Shown here: piece by piece, positions 22,207-34,402 of the stretch
How the letters are laid out: the number at the start of each line of letters is the position of its first letter
Numbering within the stretch: position 1 is the first letter of the stretch
NCBI GenBank assembly: GCA_037576215.1
Contig: JBANDB010000004.1
Span: 4,092,001-4,156,000, forward strand
Source: Armillaria gallica
Lineage: Eukaryota; Basidiomycota; Agaricomycetes; Agaricales; Physalacriaceae
Reading direction: 5' to 3'
Length of the DNA stretch: 64,000 nt
Notes under the pieces: model-generated
Database searches by the model: none
What the model was told of the DNA's origin: nothing
The model's input: only the letters and a program-made list of their open reading frames with translations
Translations under genes and position numbers: made by a program

Positions 22207-25200
22207 ATTGTGGTCGTCCATCATCTGGACTGTTCGACATCTTCATCATCTCTTCTTCTTCACGTCATATCTTGGCTTCTTCCTCCCAAGCTAGCTCATC
22301 CTCTCTCTCTCTCATGCGACGATCTTCCTCCCGATTTTCCACAACTTTCTTCAAAGCCTTCTCCCACTCCCTTATGCAATGGTTGGCAAGTTTGGTATAG
22401 ACATCTGCAACCTTGTATGCATATGCAGCTGCCTCAGTTTGTACGTCACTGGCATGAGCGATCCGTGTCCAGACTTCAGCAGTTTTGCGATGCGAGACCT
22501 CAACTCACCGCCTTTCTTTCTGTAGAAGCTCCACCTCTTCAGTCCAACGGTCAAGGTCAGCGTGCTCCTGCATCCACTGGACATGTCTGACTGTAAATGT
22601 ATTCAAGTTAATGTATTACCAGCATTTGAGGGCCATCACATTCGAGTGGCATGATCCAAGTCCTATTAGTATGCTCCCCAGTTCTGGAAATAGTGACCCA
22701 AATTCAGCACACGGAAACCGGCGCAAAGTTCCGGATCCCTCTTTTTGCAGATCCATGACGTGCATCACTGGAAGCATCACAGTCGGCCGGCTTGTGAAGG
22801 TAGATTTCTGTTACTGGATACCAAGGCAGATTTATTAGCAGTGTCCTTCACGCAGATTCCATCAGTAACTAGCGCCTATTTTGTGAAGACCAGTCTCTGT
22901 CCTGGTCAAGCCTCTTGTAGGTCACGATAAATTGACAAGAGGCTATCCAAGTGAAATACAAAATTGGGGAGCCATGGATACGGGTTCATGGGATGAAGAT
23001 TTTGCATTGATGGGTAATTAGAAAGGGACGAGACCTTCTACAAGGGGTCCAGTATGAGTTGCCGTTGTCAAGAGATTGGCAAGAAGTAGCAATGATGATT
23101 GGTTATTGATGGCTGTGACTACCAAGCTCTGAGATAATAACAAACTAGCGAGCTTGTTGTTCTTCGACCGCCTGTAAAGAATAACGTTCAGCCCGGCGTG
23201 ATACGACGAAACAGAAAAACACACATCAATGATTTCCATGAATCCACCTCTCCTGACTGTAGTGAATCCCTGTAACATCAAGTGATGTGTCATCCCTCCT
23301 TCCACCTACTAGTATGAGATCAAAGCTTCAGGCAGACATATGCATGCTATTTGCAATAAAGCAACCATCCTGAGCATGCCATAATTTTGTTGAGAAGAAA
23401 TAGTAGAGGATATCAGGGAAAGATTCTTACCTTGGTGCCTTCCTGCGAAGTTAGAGACAGTTTATCACGTACCTCGGCCATGAAATCATAGCACAATCAT
23501 ATAGAGAGTTGAGGCATAGCATTTTCATAGGATTCCAGAGCCCTGGTATACGTAAGTGACGATATGACGTACAGAAGGGCTGGGACATCCTCACCAAAAT
23601 TCCCCAGACAGAGTTGACTGCCATCCATTTGCAATGCTTCTAAGCAAGCCCCTCCAAGCACTACAGAATGTAGAATAGTCGCAGTCAGCCCTGATTGCAA
23701 AGAAGCACACCACCTACATGTCTGCAAAGTGACAAAACAGAGTGGGCCAGAGTATCGTCGACATTTGAAAGAAGCGGAAATGAGTCGATGAGAGGTTTCA
23801 CAGTACTTCTACCCGGAAGTGAACGTGAGAGTGATGGCCGGCACATCAGACAGAAAGCTCAAAGATAAGAGTCGCATTGAAGTTGTCAGAATGAGGCCGG
23901 ACCAAGGAGTTCGGCCATCCAACCGGTCCGACTGGGAGTTTTTCTCACTGCGACTCGCCCCAAATTTATGCCTACGGTTAACGGTACATACATTTGGTCA
24001 TATAAAGAGTTTTCCAACGAACAAAATACGATTATAGATGGATGCAGCAAAAAAGATGCTCAAGTGCCTGTGTTACATTGCTTCCCGATTTGGTTGGTAC
24101 TTTCGAGACTCGTCTAAGAGCTTTTGGGAGCGGTATATGACTATGCTAGATACTAGGAAAAGCTCATGAATATGTCAGAACATTGTTTTCAACATTTATT
24201 GAGGAGAGGGAGGGTACACAGTGACTTAGAGCCCTCGATTTGGCTTGCCATGTGGCCAGTCCGGACCAATCCTGACTCCAAGCGAAAACATCTTCCCTCC
24301 TTCAATTAACATCTCTGAAGTCAACCGTATAGTAGGGAGGGAAGGATAAATACCAATAGGACTTATTTACAGTGCCTCCGCTGTAGGAACAGATTTAGTG
24401 GTGTCCGGACTCATGGTCAGACTTGGACTGGTTGGATGGCCAGACTCCTGGCTCTGGCCCCGTCCTCAAAGTCGTCCGAGTAGGCCGGCAAGTTCAGTCC
24501 GCCGTCTGTTTCATCGTCATCGGTCTGATTTCAGCTTTGGCTCTCTTTTTCCTCGTTCCAAGGCTGCCATCGTCTTGTTCATGTTGTCTCTCACTCTCGT
24601 TTTCTGAAGGAACTTTATGTGGATAAACGAATAGGGAAACCTGTGATACATTGAGTTCAAACCATGGAGTAAAATCAGTTTACGTACCAGTAGAAATTCT
24701 CCATTGTATATCACAAGGAATATTGTTGGGTGTTCTCTGAATACTTCACTGTCATTGTGGCATGCTCTTGAATGGAATCATCGTCGCCGTCAGGTGGTGG
24801 TTTGTTATCAAGAAAAACCGGATGAAAAAAAGCCGGTGATAAGAAAGGCAAAAGAATCCCAGGGAAATGATGAATCTTGCCAAAACATTCCCACAGCAAA
24901 GCCAGGTAGAATGCGACGGCAAACGCCATGATGAACAATCAAAAAACGCGAATTGGGATGGTATAATGACCGAATACCTATATTCATAGGACTCGGAATC
25001 AAGCAAGCAAACATGGATAACATACTTTCAGTTATCCACTGGTCTTCATCAGACTCAGTGAGCCCCTCTGGCTTCAATGCGCCCCACAACCAAGAGTTGG
25101 GCTTCATGGTATCGCCTAATCCTTGACTTTGAACAGCATTCTTGGCAGTAATGTGCGCAGAAGTAAGCTCTCGAAGATCAGCATCAGTTGGTGACATTCC

Positions 25201-27300
25201 AAGAGTTATAAGCCGCCTCCGAACGAAGTTGTACTGATGCATCGCATCAATTTTATCGAGTTGGAAGTGGGTGACAAAGGCATACACTCACGTACGCATG
25301 TTCTGTCCATGAAATTCTGTACGAACAATCTGCGTATTGTAACTTTGACCGATGATGAGTTTGCAGATTTCAGCCAAGATGTCATGAGCCTGCCCAACTC
25401 TGAGCGAGTACTCAACATTGACTAGTCCTTCGAGTCCATATCGTATGCATGTCTTATGAGGAAGTCAACTAGGAATAGGAAGCTTGGCTTTTTCAGGTGT
25501 TTCGATGCTGACTTGTTTGGTGGATGCAGGGGAAGCTGGAAAGAATTTGACAAAGACCTGAAGCCACTCCACAGTATCATTGTAGAGAGCAGTTCGGCTT
25601 AGGCGTAGGTGATTTTCCTCTGCTGCCGTTCGGTATTTAGGATCGGGCTCCCTCTTCACCAGGAGCTCAATTTGCAGCCTATGAAACACAGATTAATTTC
25701 AATTATAATGTCTTTGACAAAGCACTTACTGTTCATGGTCCAATTGAACCCCCTCCATGATCACCTCAGTAACACCTTCACTCATTCCAGGAATGGGCAA
25801 ATCACTCAAGATGGCCGTCTTCTCCTTCTCCAAGAGATCAGTCACCATACTTTGCATGGTAGGACAGTCTTTGAAGCATGATAAGCACAGCGTACCAAGC
25901 CAGGGCTAGGAAAGCATACCTATATTGTTGAAGTTGCATTGGAAATGGTCAATGAGAGGCTTGGTCACATGTGTCAGCATGCGCTCCTGATACTCTGTCT
26001 CCCATTTTTCGATCAGCACCAGCGGATGTGTGGTGGTCAATGCGGAAAAACTATGCTGCAGCCTCTCTTGCTGGCGCACTGCTTCAATATACTTCTGTTT
26101 CAAATGCTTAGCTGCACATTCAAGTTGGTTAGTGCATTCAGATTATGTTAGTTAAAGGCTAACCGAGGCAAACAACTTTACTCCAGTTCCAGTCATTCAA
26201 TAAGAAGTCGAGCATGTTGTGATGCAGACCATGGTTCATTTGCTTGAGACTTCCACTGGCACGCTTGGTCTTGTCCCATGCCAACTCTAAGACATTCCCA
26301 CAGCTGTGACCAATGCCTGGTGTGTGATTAAAGCTGTAAAGAGCCAAGCAGCGCAATATATGTGCAACGATGTGCAATTGGCCAATATTGCCTTCAACTC
26401 CAGCAATCCGTACAAGCTGCTCATCGGTGAGTTCGGGAAACCGCTTGTTGGTTATTCTGGCCAAAAGATTAGGCAGATACTGGCAAACGAGGTCGTAACT
26501 GAGTCGAATCCAACACTGCTTGGTTTGGTCCTTCAACACGCCAACAAGACCCCGATCAGTGTAATATAACCTGATAAGCCAGTGAGCATGAATCTTGCAA
26601 TGCTGTTGAGCTTCTTACCTCTCTCCGGCGTACATATCCACTGTCGCATCAGGCTTGAACATGACGTGGCGTACACACTGAAAGCCGATGATGCCAGTCA
26701 CCACCAGGTTTACGAATTTGAGAAGATGGTCAAACTTTAATGCCCGAAGCTTAGCACAGTCGCACTTCTGCATAAAGGCACAAGTTCAGATCACCATAGA
26801 ACTCCTTCTCATTGCAACACTCACCTCTGGTGGGTCCTTTTCAACACGGGAAAGGTAGCACTGGTACTCATGTTCTTCAACCACAAATGCACACCCAGCA
26901 TTCAGGGCTTCTTCATGGGGATCATCCGGTTTGTTAATGTGTGGTATGTTAAAGGTACCATCGCAGTCAAGAAACAGGGTATATTTATGTCTATAGAAAC
27001 AATCAGTTCAGTGACGTGGATTAATTAAGAAAAGAAAACCCACTTTTCACTCTTGAGCGCATTTTGCAAGACATCCAGCTCAACATTCCACTCTGGCTCT
27101 GGGCAAGCTGGACAATGTATAGCAATGCAATCCTTGCACCGATGGGTGATGAAGTCATCAATGTTGTGTACATGACCGCTGCGCCAAACTGCCTGTAAGT
27201 GTCGGTGAATGTGCGAAGCTCACATAGTATTTGCATCACCAATGGTGTACAGGCGATGATGGTTACATGACAACAATACGTCTTACGTCTGCCCAAGATG
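22207..27300 (-). CDS. KDZ-family transposase, multi-exon
   Basis: Read from the right: HRCKDCIAIHCPACPEPEWN (family CPACP motif) near 27130, FLDCDGTFNIPHINKPDD, then GFQCVRHVMFKPDATVDMYA near 26690-26640. Next are SYDLVCQYLPN with the catalytic-type D, the HIVAHILRCLALYSFNHTPG block, and NVLELAWDKTKRASGSLKQM with the E...W signature near 26280. DWNWSKV follows, then WETEYQERMLTHVTKPLIDH, VEYSLRVGQAHDILAEICKL near 25400, and a C-terminal coil HADLDRWTEEVELLQKERR near 22560. Introns of about 50 bp separate most exons, but one (about 25012-22590) is 2.4 kb. A TGA in place of CGA near 22270 interrupts the last exon. An upstream cysteine cluster usual for the family was not found, so the 5' end is open. 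KDZ enzymes are RNase H-fold DNA transposases. Confidence 0.75.
22590..25012 (-). other. 2.4-kb insert occupying an intron of the KDZ transposase
   Basis: The flanking exons ITES (donor GTATGT at about 25012) and VQWMQEHADLDRW (acceptor ending AGTCAG at about 22590) are adjacent in the usual KDZ protein, where introns are about 50 bp. The insert holds an inverted repeat of about 30 bp (GGAGTTCGGCCATCCAACC near 23906 against its complement near 24430), a minus-strand open frame at 23727-23497, and no recognised protein domain. It is probably a foreign insertion tolerated in an intron; borders are not resolved. Confidence 0.5.
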
Positions 27301-28650
27301 GATTGTATGTCCTAATCCATTTAGCTCTGTCTATTGCGTTGAATTGATGTTTCTCATTCAGAGGCTCATCACAAGTATCAAGCAGTATGTCTATTTGGCC
27401 TACTCAATTGCATCCTTTGCTGTCGGCGGGTCCTAAATGATCTCAGTACGTTATTCTGCGCCAATGCATTCACTGTGGTGGTCGATCACAATCTTTCCGT
27501 TGCACAAGGTAACCCATGATTTTTTCTGCCAAGCATTTCATGATAGATGCTCAGTATGAGGTTGGCATCAGAAATTATGCTCGACTCTAAAAGCCTCATT
27601 GATCCGAGTTCGAAATAAGTCGAGAATACTGTCTTTTACAATCCTGGTGAGTCAGGTTTCTGGAAGCCTGAGGGACGGGATGAAAAAGCTACTGATACTA
27701 GTGGGAACAGCAGAATAGACAGTGTGCTTATTTTTTGATGGAAGGTGATGATAGTTTGTCTTTCCTATTCTTCTCATAAATGCAACTCATTTTTTATGCG
27801 TTTCCAATTCACCAGTTCGTGTCTTGCAAGTCGCTCACTGAATGAACTATACTACTGGGAGGCAGCTCCTCAAGGGTCTGACATGCCAGGATGTAATGGA
27901 ATGGTAGCTCTTAGCACCTTCAAGTTCATAATACTGTATACATGATAATCACCTTCATCACAGAGCTTCCGAATAAACTCTACGCGACGAAGTCTCAATT
28001 AAAGGCAGCAGTTGAGTGATTATCGACACACGTGTTAGCTTCCAATGCAAGTGAGGTAATACACTTATGTCTCATGAGCACCTGTCTCACTCAGAGCAAT
28101 GCGTTTATTATATCATTGATGCCTATGTGTGAGGGCTTTGTGGATGTTGGATGGATGTTGGATGGATGTTGAGTGGTCTTGCAGCTGGGCAGACAAGGCT
28201 AGAACAGCAGGGAGGTACCCATGCAGAACTGCAGACATTGCCCTGAAGTCTTCGGCATTCCATGGGTATAGTGTCAGTGTAATGACGAGAAGATATGGCA
28301 GCATCCGCGAGGTCGACGTCACTCATGGTAGTGATCCGGTCCGGATGGACGATGTTGATCTTATCTCTTTTTCGCAACGGTCCTTCTCCTCGCACTCTCT
28401 TCTGAGTCCTCCAGCAATGATGTCATTGGCAGGTCCCAGTTGCGTGGTCATTGATTCTGTGATGCTTGTCACGCTGCCAGTGTGAACCTGTACATGGCAC
28501 AATTGTTAAGAGGATGCCAAGAATGCTGAGGATTCTCGGCTATCTCGGAATCCAGTTTCGTGATGGCCTAACTGGGTTTGGATTACATTAGATAAGCTTT
28601 TTCATCTCTTTCCATTACCACCACCAAAGGTCAGTAGCGCCACCTGGCTG
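27301..28650. other. Divergent intergenic region of the KDZ element
   Basis: Separates the KDZ gene (-) from the KOW gene (+). Minus-strand sequence up to about 27380 still looks coding (CDEPLNEKHQFNAIDRAKW) and may be an upstream KDZ exon. From 27400 to 28600 I cannot support a gene. A GGATGTT-type short direct repeat (TTGGATGGATG twice) lies at 28147-28170. The region should hold both promoters. Confidence 0.4.
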
Positions 28651-30508
28651 ATGATCTTTGGCGGTGGTTCGATGGATTGGCATTCGTCTGAATGCCTTTT
28701 TCTTTCTGTGCTTTCAAGTATGTATGAAGAATCTGATTTGGCCTTTCTTATTTTTCAAGATTTGTATTCAACACATACGCTCACTGAAGCCTAAGTTCCA
28801 TGGTGGATCATATGTCCACGGTAAGTTCTCCATCAAAACCATATACTGAACTAACATGTCTGTGGTTAGACCACAGATTCTCTCCTTTCAGAGGGAAGCA
28901 ATTGCAATGATGAGCATGGTGGTGAAGTCAGCAACGATATAAGTATGACTTATTGACAGATCATGTGGAATTGTTTAACGAATGCGTTTTTTAGATGTTC
29001 GGGGCAACAAGCGCAACAATGATGACCTTGTAATACCGCAAGAATGGCACTTTGTTGAGGGAGAGGCTGTTCTAGCACCCGACTCCACCATGGGTATTGT
29101 CACTCGTATGCAGTCTGCAGCGGTAGAGATCAATACAGCAGATGGTCCTCTGTGGTATAGATGGTATGATATCATCAAACATTATCAGCTGGGTGATTAT
29201 GTGGAGGTGGTCGGGGGAGAGCTGCGAGGTTGGCATAGCTTTGTCCAGAGTGTCGATGATGAGAACTTCATTGATATCATGGAAGGTCACTACAGCCAAG
29301 GAGTCAGGGTGCATGGACTGTACAAGTATTGTTTTGTGTGCTTACATTGTCTCAGGAAATGAAGGTACATCATAACTTATCAAGAATTATCTCCCCGCCT
29401 ACAAGACCTAGCAGTTTCGGCCTTTCTCCTGAAGAGATGGCCAAGCGAATGCACACTGGCAGAGTGCCATGGCAAGGTCTCCGCGTACTCATACTTCCAT
29501 CCACTGTTCAATCAAAAAAACGATGTTTTGATCAGCTGGAGAAACCGTCCAGCCTCGGTCATGAGGCCGATGTACACAAAGGCAAAATCGGAATGGTGCT
29601 AGATGTTGGAATCAACCAGGCGATGGTTAGCGGGCTCAGGATATGTGTCCGTCTGGAACAAAACTACAGTGCGGTGCACACTTATCATGACATATGGGTA
29701 GATTACAATGAGGTTGTTGAGGAAATGTATATTCATAGATTTCATCACCATCAAGATAAACTAATACTGTCTACCACAGGACTGGACTGCCTTTATGATT
29801 CTATCAGCCACTGCACCAAACTCAGCAGGCTTTCTTACCATCATGGGAGTATTGCCATATGCGAATAGAGCAAGAGAATGTTGCACGTGGCCAGCTTTTA
29901 GCCTCCCAAGTCGTGCTACAATTGCGACGAGCTTCTCCCCCTCCTCCCTGCTCGACCACACCACCACATGAGGGTCCATCTGAGGACTGTGGTATGGGGA
30001 ATGCCTGAGATGTGACTGCACCGGATCCACTGGACCCAAGTGTAACCCATTGGAGCAGGCATCTGGCACTAGCTGGGCGAGAGTTACATGTCAACATTCT
30101 AGGCAAATCCCAACCCCAGAAAGTCAGACTAGAACTTTCAGGGACCAAGTGTATTATGAAAATCATGTTTTGAACAACTCTCACGGATGTCAGCAGTCTA
30201 ACAAGTGTAACCCCTGTCGAGCTGACGGTGCGAGACTTCCATCACTGGGTCGTCATCCATGGACCTCACATCGGCAAGTATGTTCACAGTATCCGCTATG
30301 TACAGGGTTCCAAACTGATTTTGTGGACAGTTTGGGAGATTACATTGGCAAAGCATGAACACAACTCCCTCGTAGGCAAGGCATTCAATGTTCATAATAC
30401 AGATCTTTGTCAAGTGGCAGACAGCCAGGAAACGTTAGATATTAACAACCAGTGGGCACAAGGTATTCGCGAGGCACCTATGAAGCTGAAGAAGGGGAAA
30501 AAATAATT
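28651..30508 (+). CDS. KOW-repeat (Spt5-like) protein companion gene of the KDZ element
   Basis: Multi-exon gene. The best exon, 28995-29320, follows an acceptor TTTTTTAG. It holds LVIPQEWHFVEGEAVLAPDS and a KOW motif GDYVEVVGGELRGWHSFVQS. A second exon group (about 29370-29760) has LRVLILPSTVQSKKRCFDQL and a KOW-like KGKIGMVLDVGINQAMVSG. A third (about 30040-30508) has VTPVELTVRDFHHWVVIHGP with a KOW-like HGPHIGKYVHSIRYVQG, then REAPMKLKKGKK and TAA. KOW domains bind nucleic acid or protein and recur in transcription elongation factor Spt5. Here the ordered KOW repeats suggest an Spt5-derived cargo protein that might tether the element to transcription. A weak upstream exon may lie at 28700-28820. 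Stops or frameshifts near 29870-30030 may be introns or decay. Confidence 0.6.
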
Positions 30509-30984
30509 TATTTTCCATGATATATGACGTTCGTTTACTTCTTGAATTTTGTTGTACTATTTCTCTCAACTTTTAGATACTGTAATGTATAGGGACTGTA
30601 AATGCATCACACTTAAAACTTTGAACTGGTGAAATGGGATTCAAACGACAAACGAGGACAATAGGGTTACGAAATTCGCTCATTGTTGACTTTGCATTTG
30701 GTATGTTGCCATTCTACTGTTGACCGCTTCCTTATGCTGAACTGTCCTAATAGCCGGCTCTCTCATCGTGATTGCTACGCCCCAGGATTGTCAGTAATTT
30801 TGTAACGTCGCTAGCTACAGATATGTTCTTTATTTACTCAAATTTTATAGCTACTGCTGATTTTCTGCTACTGGAGATTGTTCCAAATGTAATACTTGAA
30901 CAAAGGAGAAACGCAGCAGGTTTGACTGGACAAAACACCAGCAGAAACAATAAAAATCATGCAAAGCCAGCTTATATCTTTTGT

Positions 30985-32772
30985 CTGTGGAAATGAATCT
31001 GACTTTCTATGCCACCCTCCCAGCTTTTCCTTTGCGTCCGACTGCCACAACAGCATCGACTCTTTTACCAACCACCACCACCGTGACAGAGACGCCGCCA
31101 AACATGACCGACAGAAATGCACAACCTCCCACACCTGCTGCTTGCCCCAATTGCCCTACTCTCACGAAAGAGCACATAACTTGGCTCAACAAGAATGCTA
31201 TGTTGGGCTACACCCAGGCCATTGCCATAGCGCAGGCTCAGTCATCTGGCAATAAGAGAATACGAGGACCAGAGATTGAGTACGTCAAGGATCATGTACT
31301 CAGCAACTTCCTTGAGGAGTTTTGGTCTCCAGCTGACAAACCAAAAACCGCTTCCATTCTCTTGGTAAGCTTGCTGGTCACCGTTTCTAACTGGGTTGCT
31401 CACATTTTGTACAGAAAGTCCAAAAGTATCTAGCCAATTATCACAAGGCTTATACTGAGAAGACTCGCTTCAACCCGTGTACTCAAGCACATCCAACCCG
31501 TCGGACGAATGCCAAGGAACAGTTCTGAAAAGTAAAGGCTGATGAGATAAAAGCTGAGATGGCTGAACGATGCACCGATGGCAAGGTTCCGGATGACCTT
31601 GATTTGTATTGCAAGGTATCTGCGAGTATGTGGGGCTTGCTTGATGCAAAGGCTATCGAGGAGTATGAAGCCATGGCCACTGAAGCCAATGCACGTATTG
31701 CTGAACCTCCCAGCCTTGCTAACATATATGCGTTAGTCACTTATTGGGATGGATTGTGATATTTCTCGCTGATCACTATTTGCAGGAACCAAAGCTTGAT
31801 TGACCAAGCCACAGCGTCTTTACTGGAACATCTGATCGGATTTTGCCCGGGCCAATTAGGCAAAGTCGCATGGGTTGCTCATTGCATGTACGAAGATGCC
31901 GATGGTGGAGTCGGCCATGTAAAGTGAGTGAGATATGATTACTTAGACTTCTGGTAATTAAACCGCACTTGGCAGTGTGAAAATTCATTCAAAATCAAAA
32001 TCATGGGTGGTGGTTCCTGATAATGATCTAAATTCGGATGAATATGTCGTGGCAGTAGTGAAATGGGCTGCTCATGGATTTGAAGGTATGACTGATATTT
32101 CTGATTCGTTCTAGTAACTGATATAGCTGACCTTTAGGAGATAAGAGCACAGTTCCCAGTGAAGGCCAGCAAACCGGTGTGGCTGAAGCCAAATCAGCAA
32201 CGGATCAACAAGGTGCCCATTCTTCGAAATCATCCAGCTCAACCTCACACAAGAATAAATGGCTGGCCACAGAAAAAGCCCACAAAGACAGTACTGCAAA
32301 ACCGAGTGATGTGATTGACGATGAAGAAGAAGACGAAGTGGACCACGATGATGAAGAGGGTGAGGAGGACGAGGATGATGGCGAAGAAGATGTCGATGAA
32401 AGTGTCAAGGTCCAGGCGGCACTGGCTAACGCTGCCGCAGCGAAGAAACAGAAGGAGAAGGCAGCGAAGGAGGCTGAGGAGAGGGTGGCAAAAGAGGCTG
32501 AGAAGAGTACGGAAGGGGAAGAAAGTAAACCGGTGAAGGGGGAAGAAGACAAGGGCAGCAAGGGCAAGGAGAAAGGTGGATGAGGGAAAAAGCAGTTGGC
32601 AGAGGAGGTTGCTGGGGAGGTTGCTCCGCCCCCACCCCCCAGGAGGTGAGGCTGTCCCCCCAAGGACACTACTGACAACAGCGAGCCTGAACCTCAGTGT
32701 AGTGCTCGCACAGGCAAAGGGGAAAACCACAAGAATTACAAGTTAGTCGATGGCAAGTATAAGGGTAAATAA
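30985..32772 (+). pseudogene. Third KDZ-element gene, unrecognised, with CGA-to-TGA stops
   Basis: Exons by eye: 30985-31364 (NMTDRNAQPPTPAACPNCP, then KEHITWLNKNAMLGY and EIEYVKDHVLSNFLEEFW), a 50-bp intron (GTAAGC...GTACAG), and 31415-31730 (KVQKYLANYHKAYTEKTRFN to DLDLYCKVSASMWGLLDAKA and EEYEAMATEANARI). The last part begins near 31785 (NQSLIDQATASLLEHLIGF) and runs into a very acidic then lysine/alanine/glutamate-rich tail (32180-32580). Single TGA codons at 31526-31528 and 32581-32583 sit where CGA is expected. If they were Arg, the frame would run nearly to the TAA at 32770. The short helical middle part resembles a DNA-bending HMG-like segment only vaguely. I cannot assign a function. 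Confidence 0.55.
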
Positions 32773-32839
32773 GTGATTGGTACGCTGTTTCTAGTTGCAC
32801 TATATATTATTCAAAGCCTTACTCTTTCCTACTAGGTAT

Positions 32840-33065
32840 TTACATCTTTGTTAGGCTAGGCTATACCATGTGTTCTTGTTGTTTGTGACTTGACAGGTTG
32901 TAGGATAGTATGGACTTGGCTAGGCTTATATCGTTATTAGTAGACTAGGTAAGGCTTGTTGAATAGTATAGGCTAGGCTAGGCTCAACCGCAATGTATCT
33001 GTTTCTCTCTCAACTTATGGCTGGCTAGGCTAGGCTAGGGTAAGGCTAGTATTCATATGCTCTAT
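32840..33065 (-). repeat. Right TAGGCT-rich terminal repeat of the KDZ element
   Basis: TAGGCTAGGCT words are repeated at about 32851, 32917, 32968 and 33026, ending CTAGGGTAAGGCTAGTATTC. Inverted counterpart of 21666-21960. Confidence 0.6.
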
Positions 33066-34402
33066 ACTACATACACAAGGATATCTATCAAGTATAAGCC
33101 TAGCCCAGACTAAGGAAAATGTAGTCATGGGCTAAGCCCAAGGCATGCGCTGGTTGAAGAACAATGTTGTGGTAGGGGAGCAGCAAAGCTCAATCCCATG
33201 AAACAACAACACAAGGGAACAATGACACAGGAACAGCACGAACAGGATAGGGAATGAAGAAAGGCTCAGTGAGTCATATAAGGCCAAAATTTAGAATGAG
33301 ACACACAATGGTGGAGTCCTTGCTGTACATGATGGACCTGGCATGCTGCGGTATCAAATGAAGTGTTTAGTAATCACAGAGCAGTTAGAAATCAACAATG
33401 CAAAAGACACAGTTGACAATGCAATTGGCACAGGCACAAGTTACAAGCTCTGTGTTTGGACTCACTGACATGAGTGCAGGAATGGCAGAGTCAGACTTTG
33501 AAAGGAGAAGTCAAGCACATTAACAATTAAAGCCAGGTGAAATCTCAGTTAACTTCAGATCATGTTGCTAGACCTGTGCAGTTACTGTTTCTGTTATATC
33601 TCATGCTTGTTTACTGTTTCTGCCATATCCCTGGCCTGTGCACTTTTTATTTCTGTTGCATCCCATCCTTGTTGCTGTTTCTGTCCCTGGTGCTATTACA
33701 TGTGTGACTAACTCTTTGCATACACTGGGCTATACTAAGAAAAATCATGTTAGAATTTAGCTCCTTGATATGCTACAATGGAGAGTTTCTTGAACAAGAT
33801 CTGGTAGAAGTCCAGCTGAGGATGTGGCATTAGTATGTCGGACATTCACAAGGATATTATTTCACTGAAACCCATGCAATGTTTTCTGCCAATGCCAACC
33901 TTGCTTCTCCAAAAACAAAAGTTGTCTGATGCTGCATCATCTGTACTGCAGTATGACAACAATCTGAGCCTACATGTGTTGCAACTAGGCTTGTCAGCTG
34001 CTTATTGCATGCACTAATATGCCACTATCTAGCTTGTGCATGTGTTTTCATAGAATGTGTTCTTCAGCACTGATTTTTCATATAACAGCCTTAGCAGAGA
34101 ATGAGGACTGCTTCAAAGTGTCCTTCAAAGACACCAGCTGCTGCCAATGTATTGGCATTTGCATACAACACAAACTTGTTTTACAGCCCCAACTCTTTTG
34201 TACAGTAGGCATATTTACCTTTCAGTCTGTAACACTTGGCTGATATATGAAGGTGAGCATAGGAGATGTCAACATTGTCCCTACCAAAAAGTACAAAAAG
34301 CAATGTTCAGTCATCGTATGACAGATGCACATACAGTAATTGGTTTTCCTCAGAGTCAGGAATGAAGTATATTGCAGTTGGTGTGTTTATTGTACAGCTA
34401 GC
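33066..34402. other. Unassigned spacer with weak tandem repeats
   Basis: Between the KDZ element and family A copy 2. At about 33590-33700 an imperfect tandem repeat is built on CTGTTTCTG(T/C)(T/C)ATATC. Short open frames (for example 33835-34017 +) have no recognisable content. The last five bases, 34398-34402 (CTAGC), are the target duplication of copy 2. Confidence 0.45.

Larger units (their letters stand above)
21666..33065. mobile_element. KDZ DNA transposon (~11.4 kb) with companion genes
   Basis: A KDZ (Kyakuja-Dileera-Zisupton) transposase gene on - is followed, divergently, by two genes on +. The set is bracketed by repeat-rich ends in inverted orientation: on the left AGCCTTACCCTA, GGCTTGGCTAGAC and CCCAGCCCAGCCCAG, on the right TAGGCTAGGCTAGGGTAAGGCT. 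The outermost left sequence (reverse complement TAGGGTAAGGCTTAG...ATGC) and right sequence (TAGGGTAAGGCTAGT...ATGC) agree over the first dozen bases. KDZ elements in basidiomycetes are known to be large, multi-intron and to carry extra genes. The target duplication could not be read. Confidence 0.7.

Noticed and set aside
22003..22224. 73-aa frame ending in GCGCGCGT with a basic HPRKRRRAP patch, as a separate gene
   Set aside because: It directly follows the KDZ C-terminus in another frame and is low in complexity. It may be the frameshifted KDZ tail, so it was not called as its own gene.
32205..32730. Two long minus-strand open frames (157 and 161 aa), Ser/Phe-rich
   Set aside because: Shadows of the acidic Glu/Asp/Lys tail of the third KDZ-element gene.
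21666..33065. TET/JBP dioxygenase gene inside the KDZ element
   Set aside because: Such genes are known to travel with KDZ transposons in basidiomycetes, so I looked for the HxD iron-binding pattern on both strands. I found nothing convincing.
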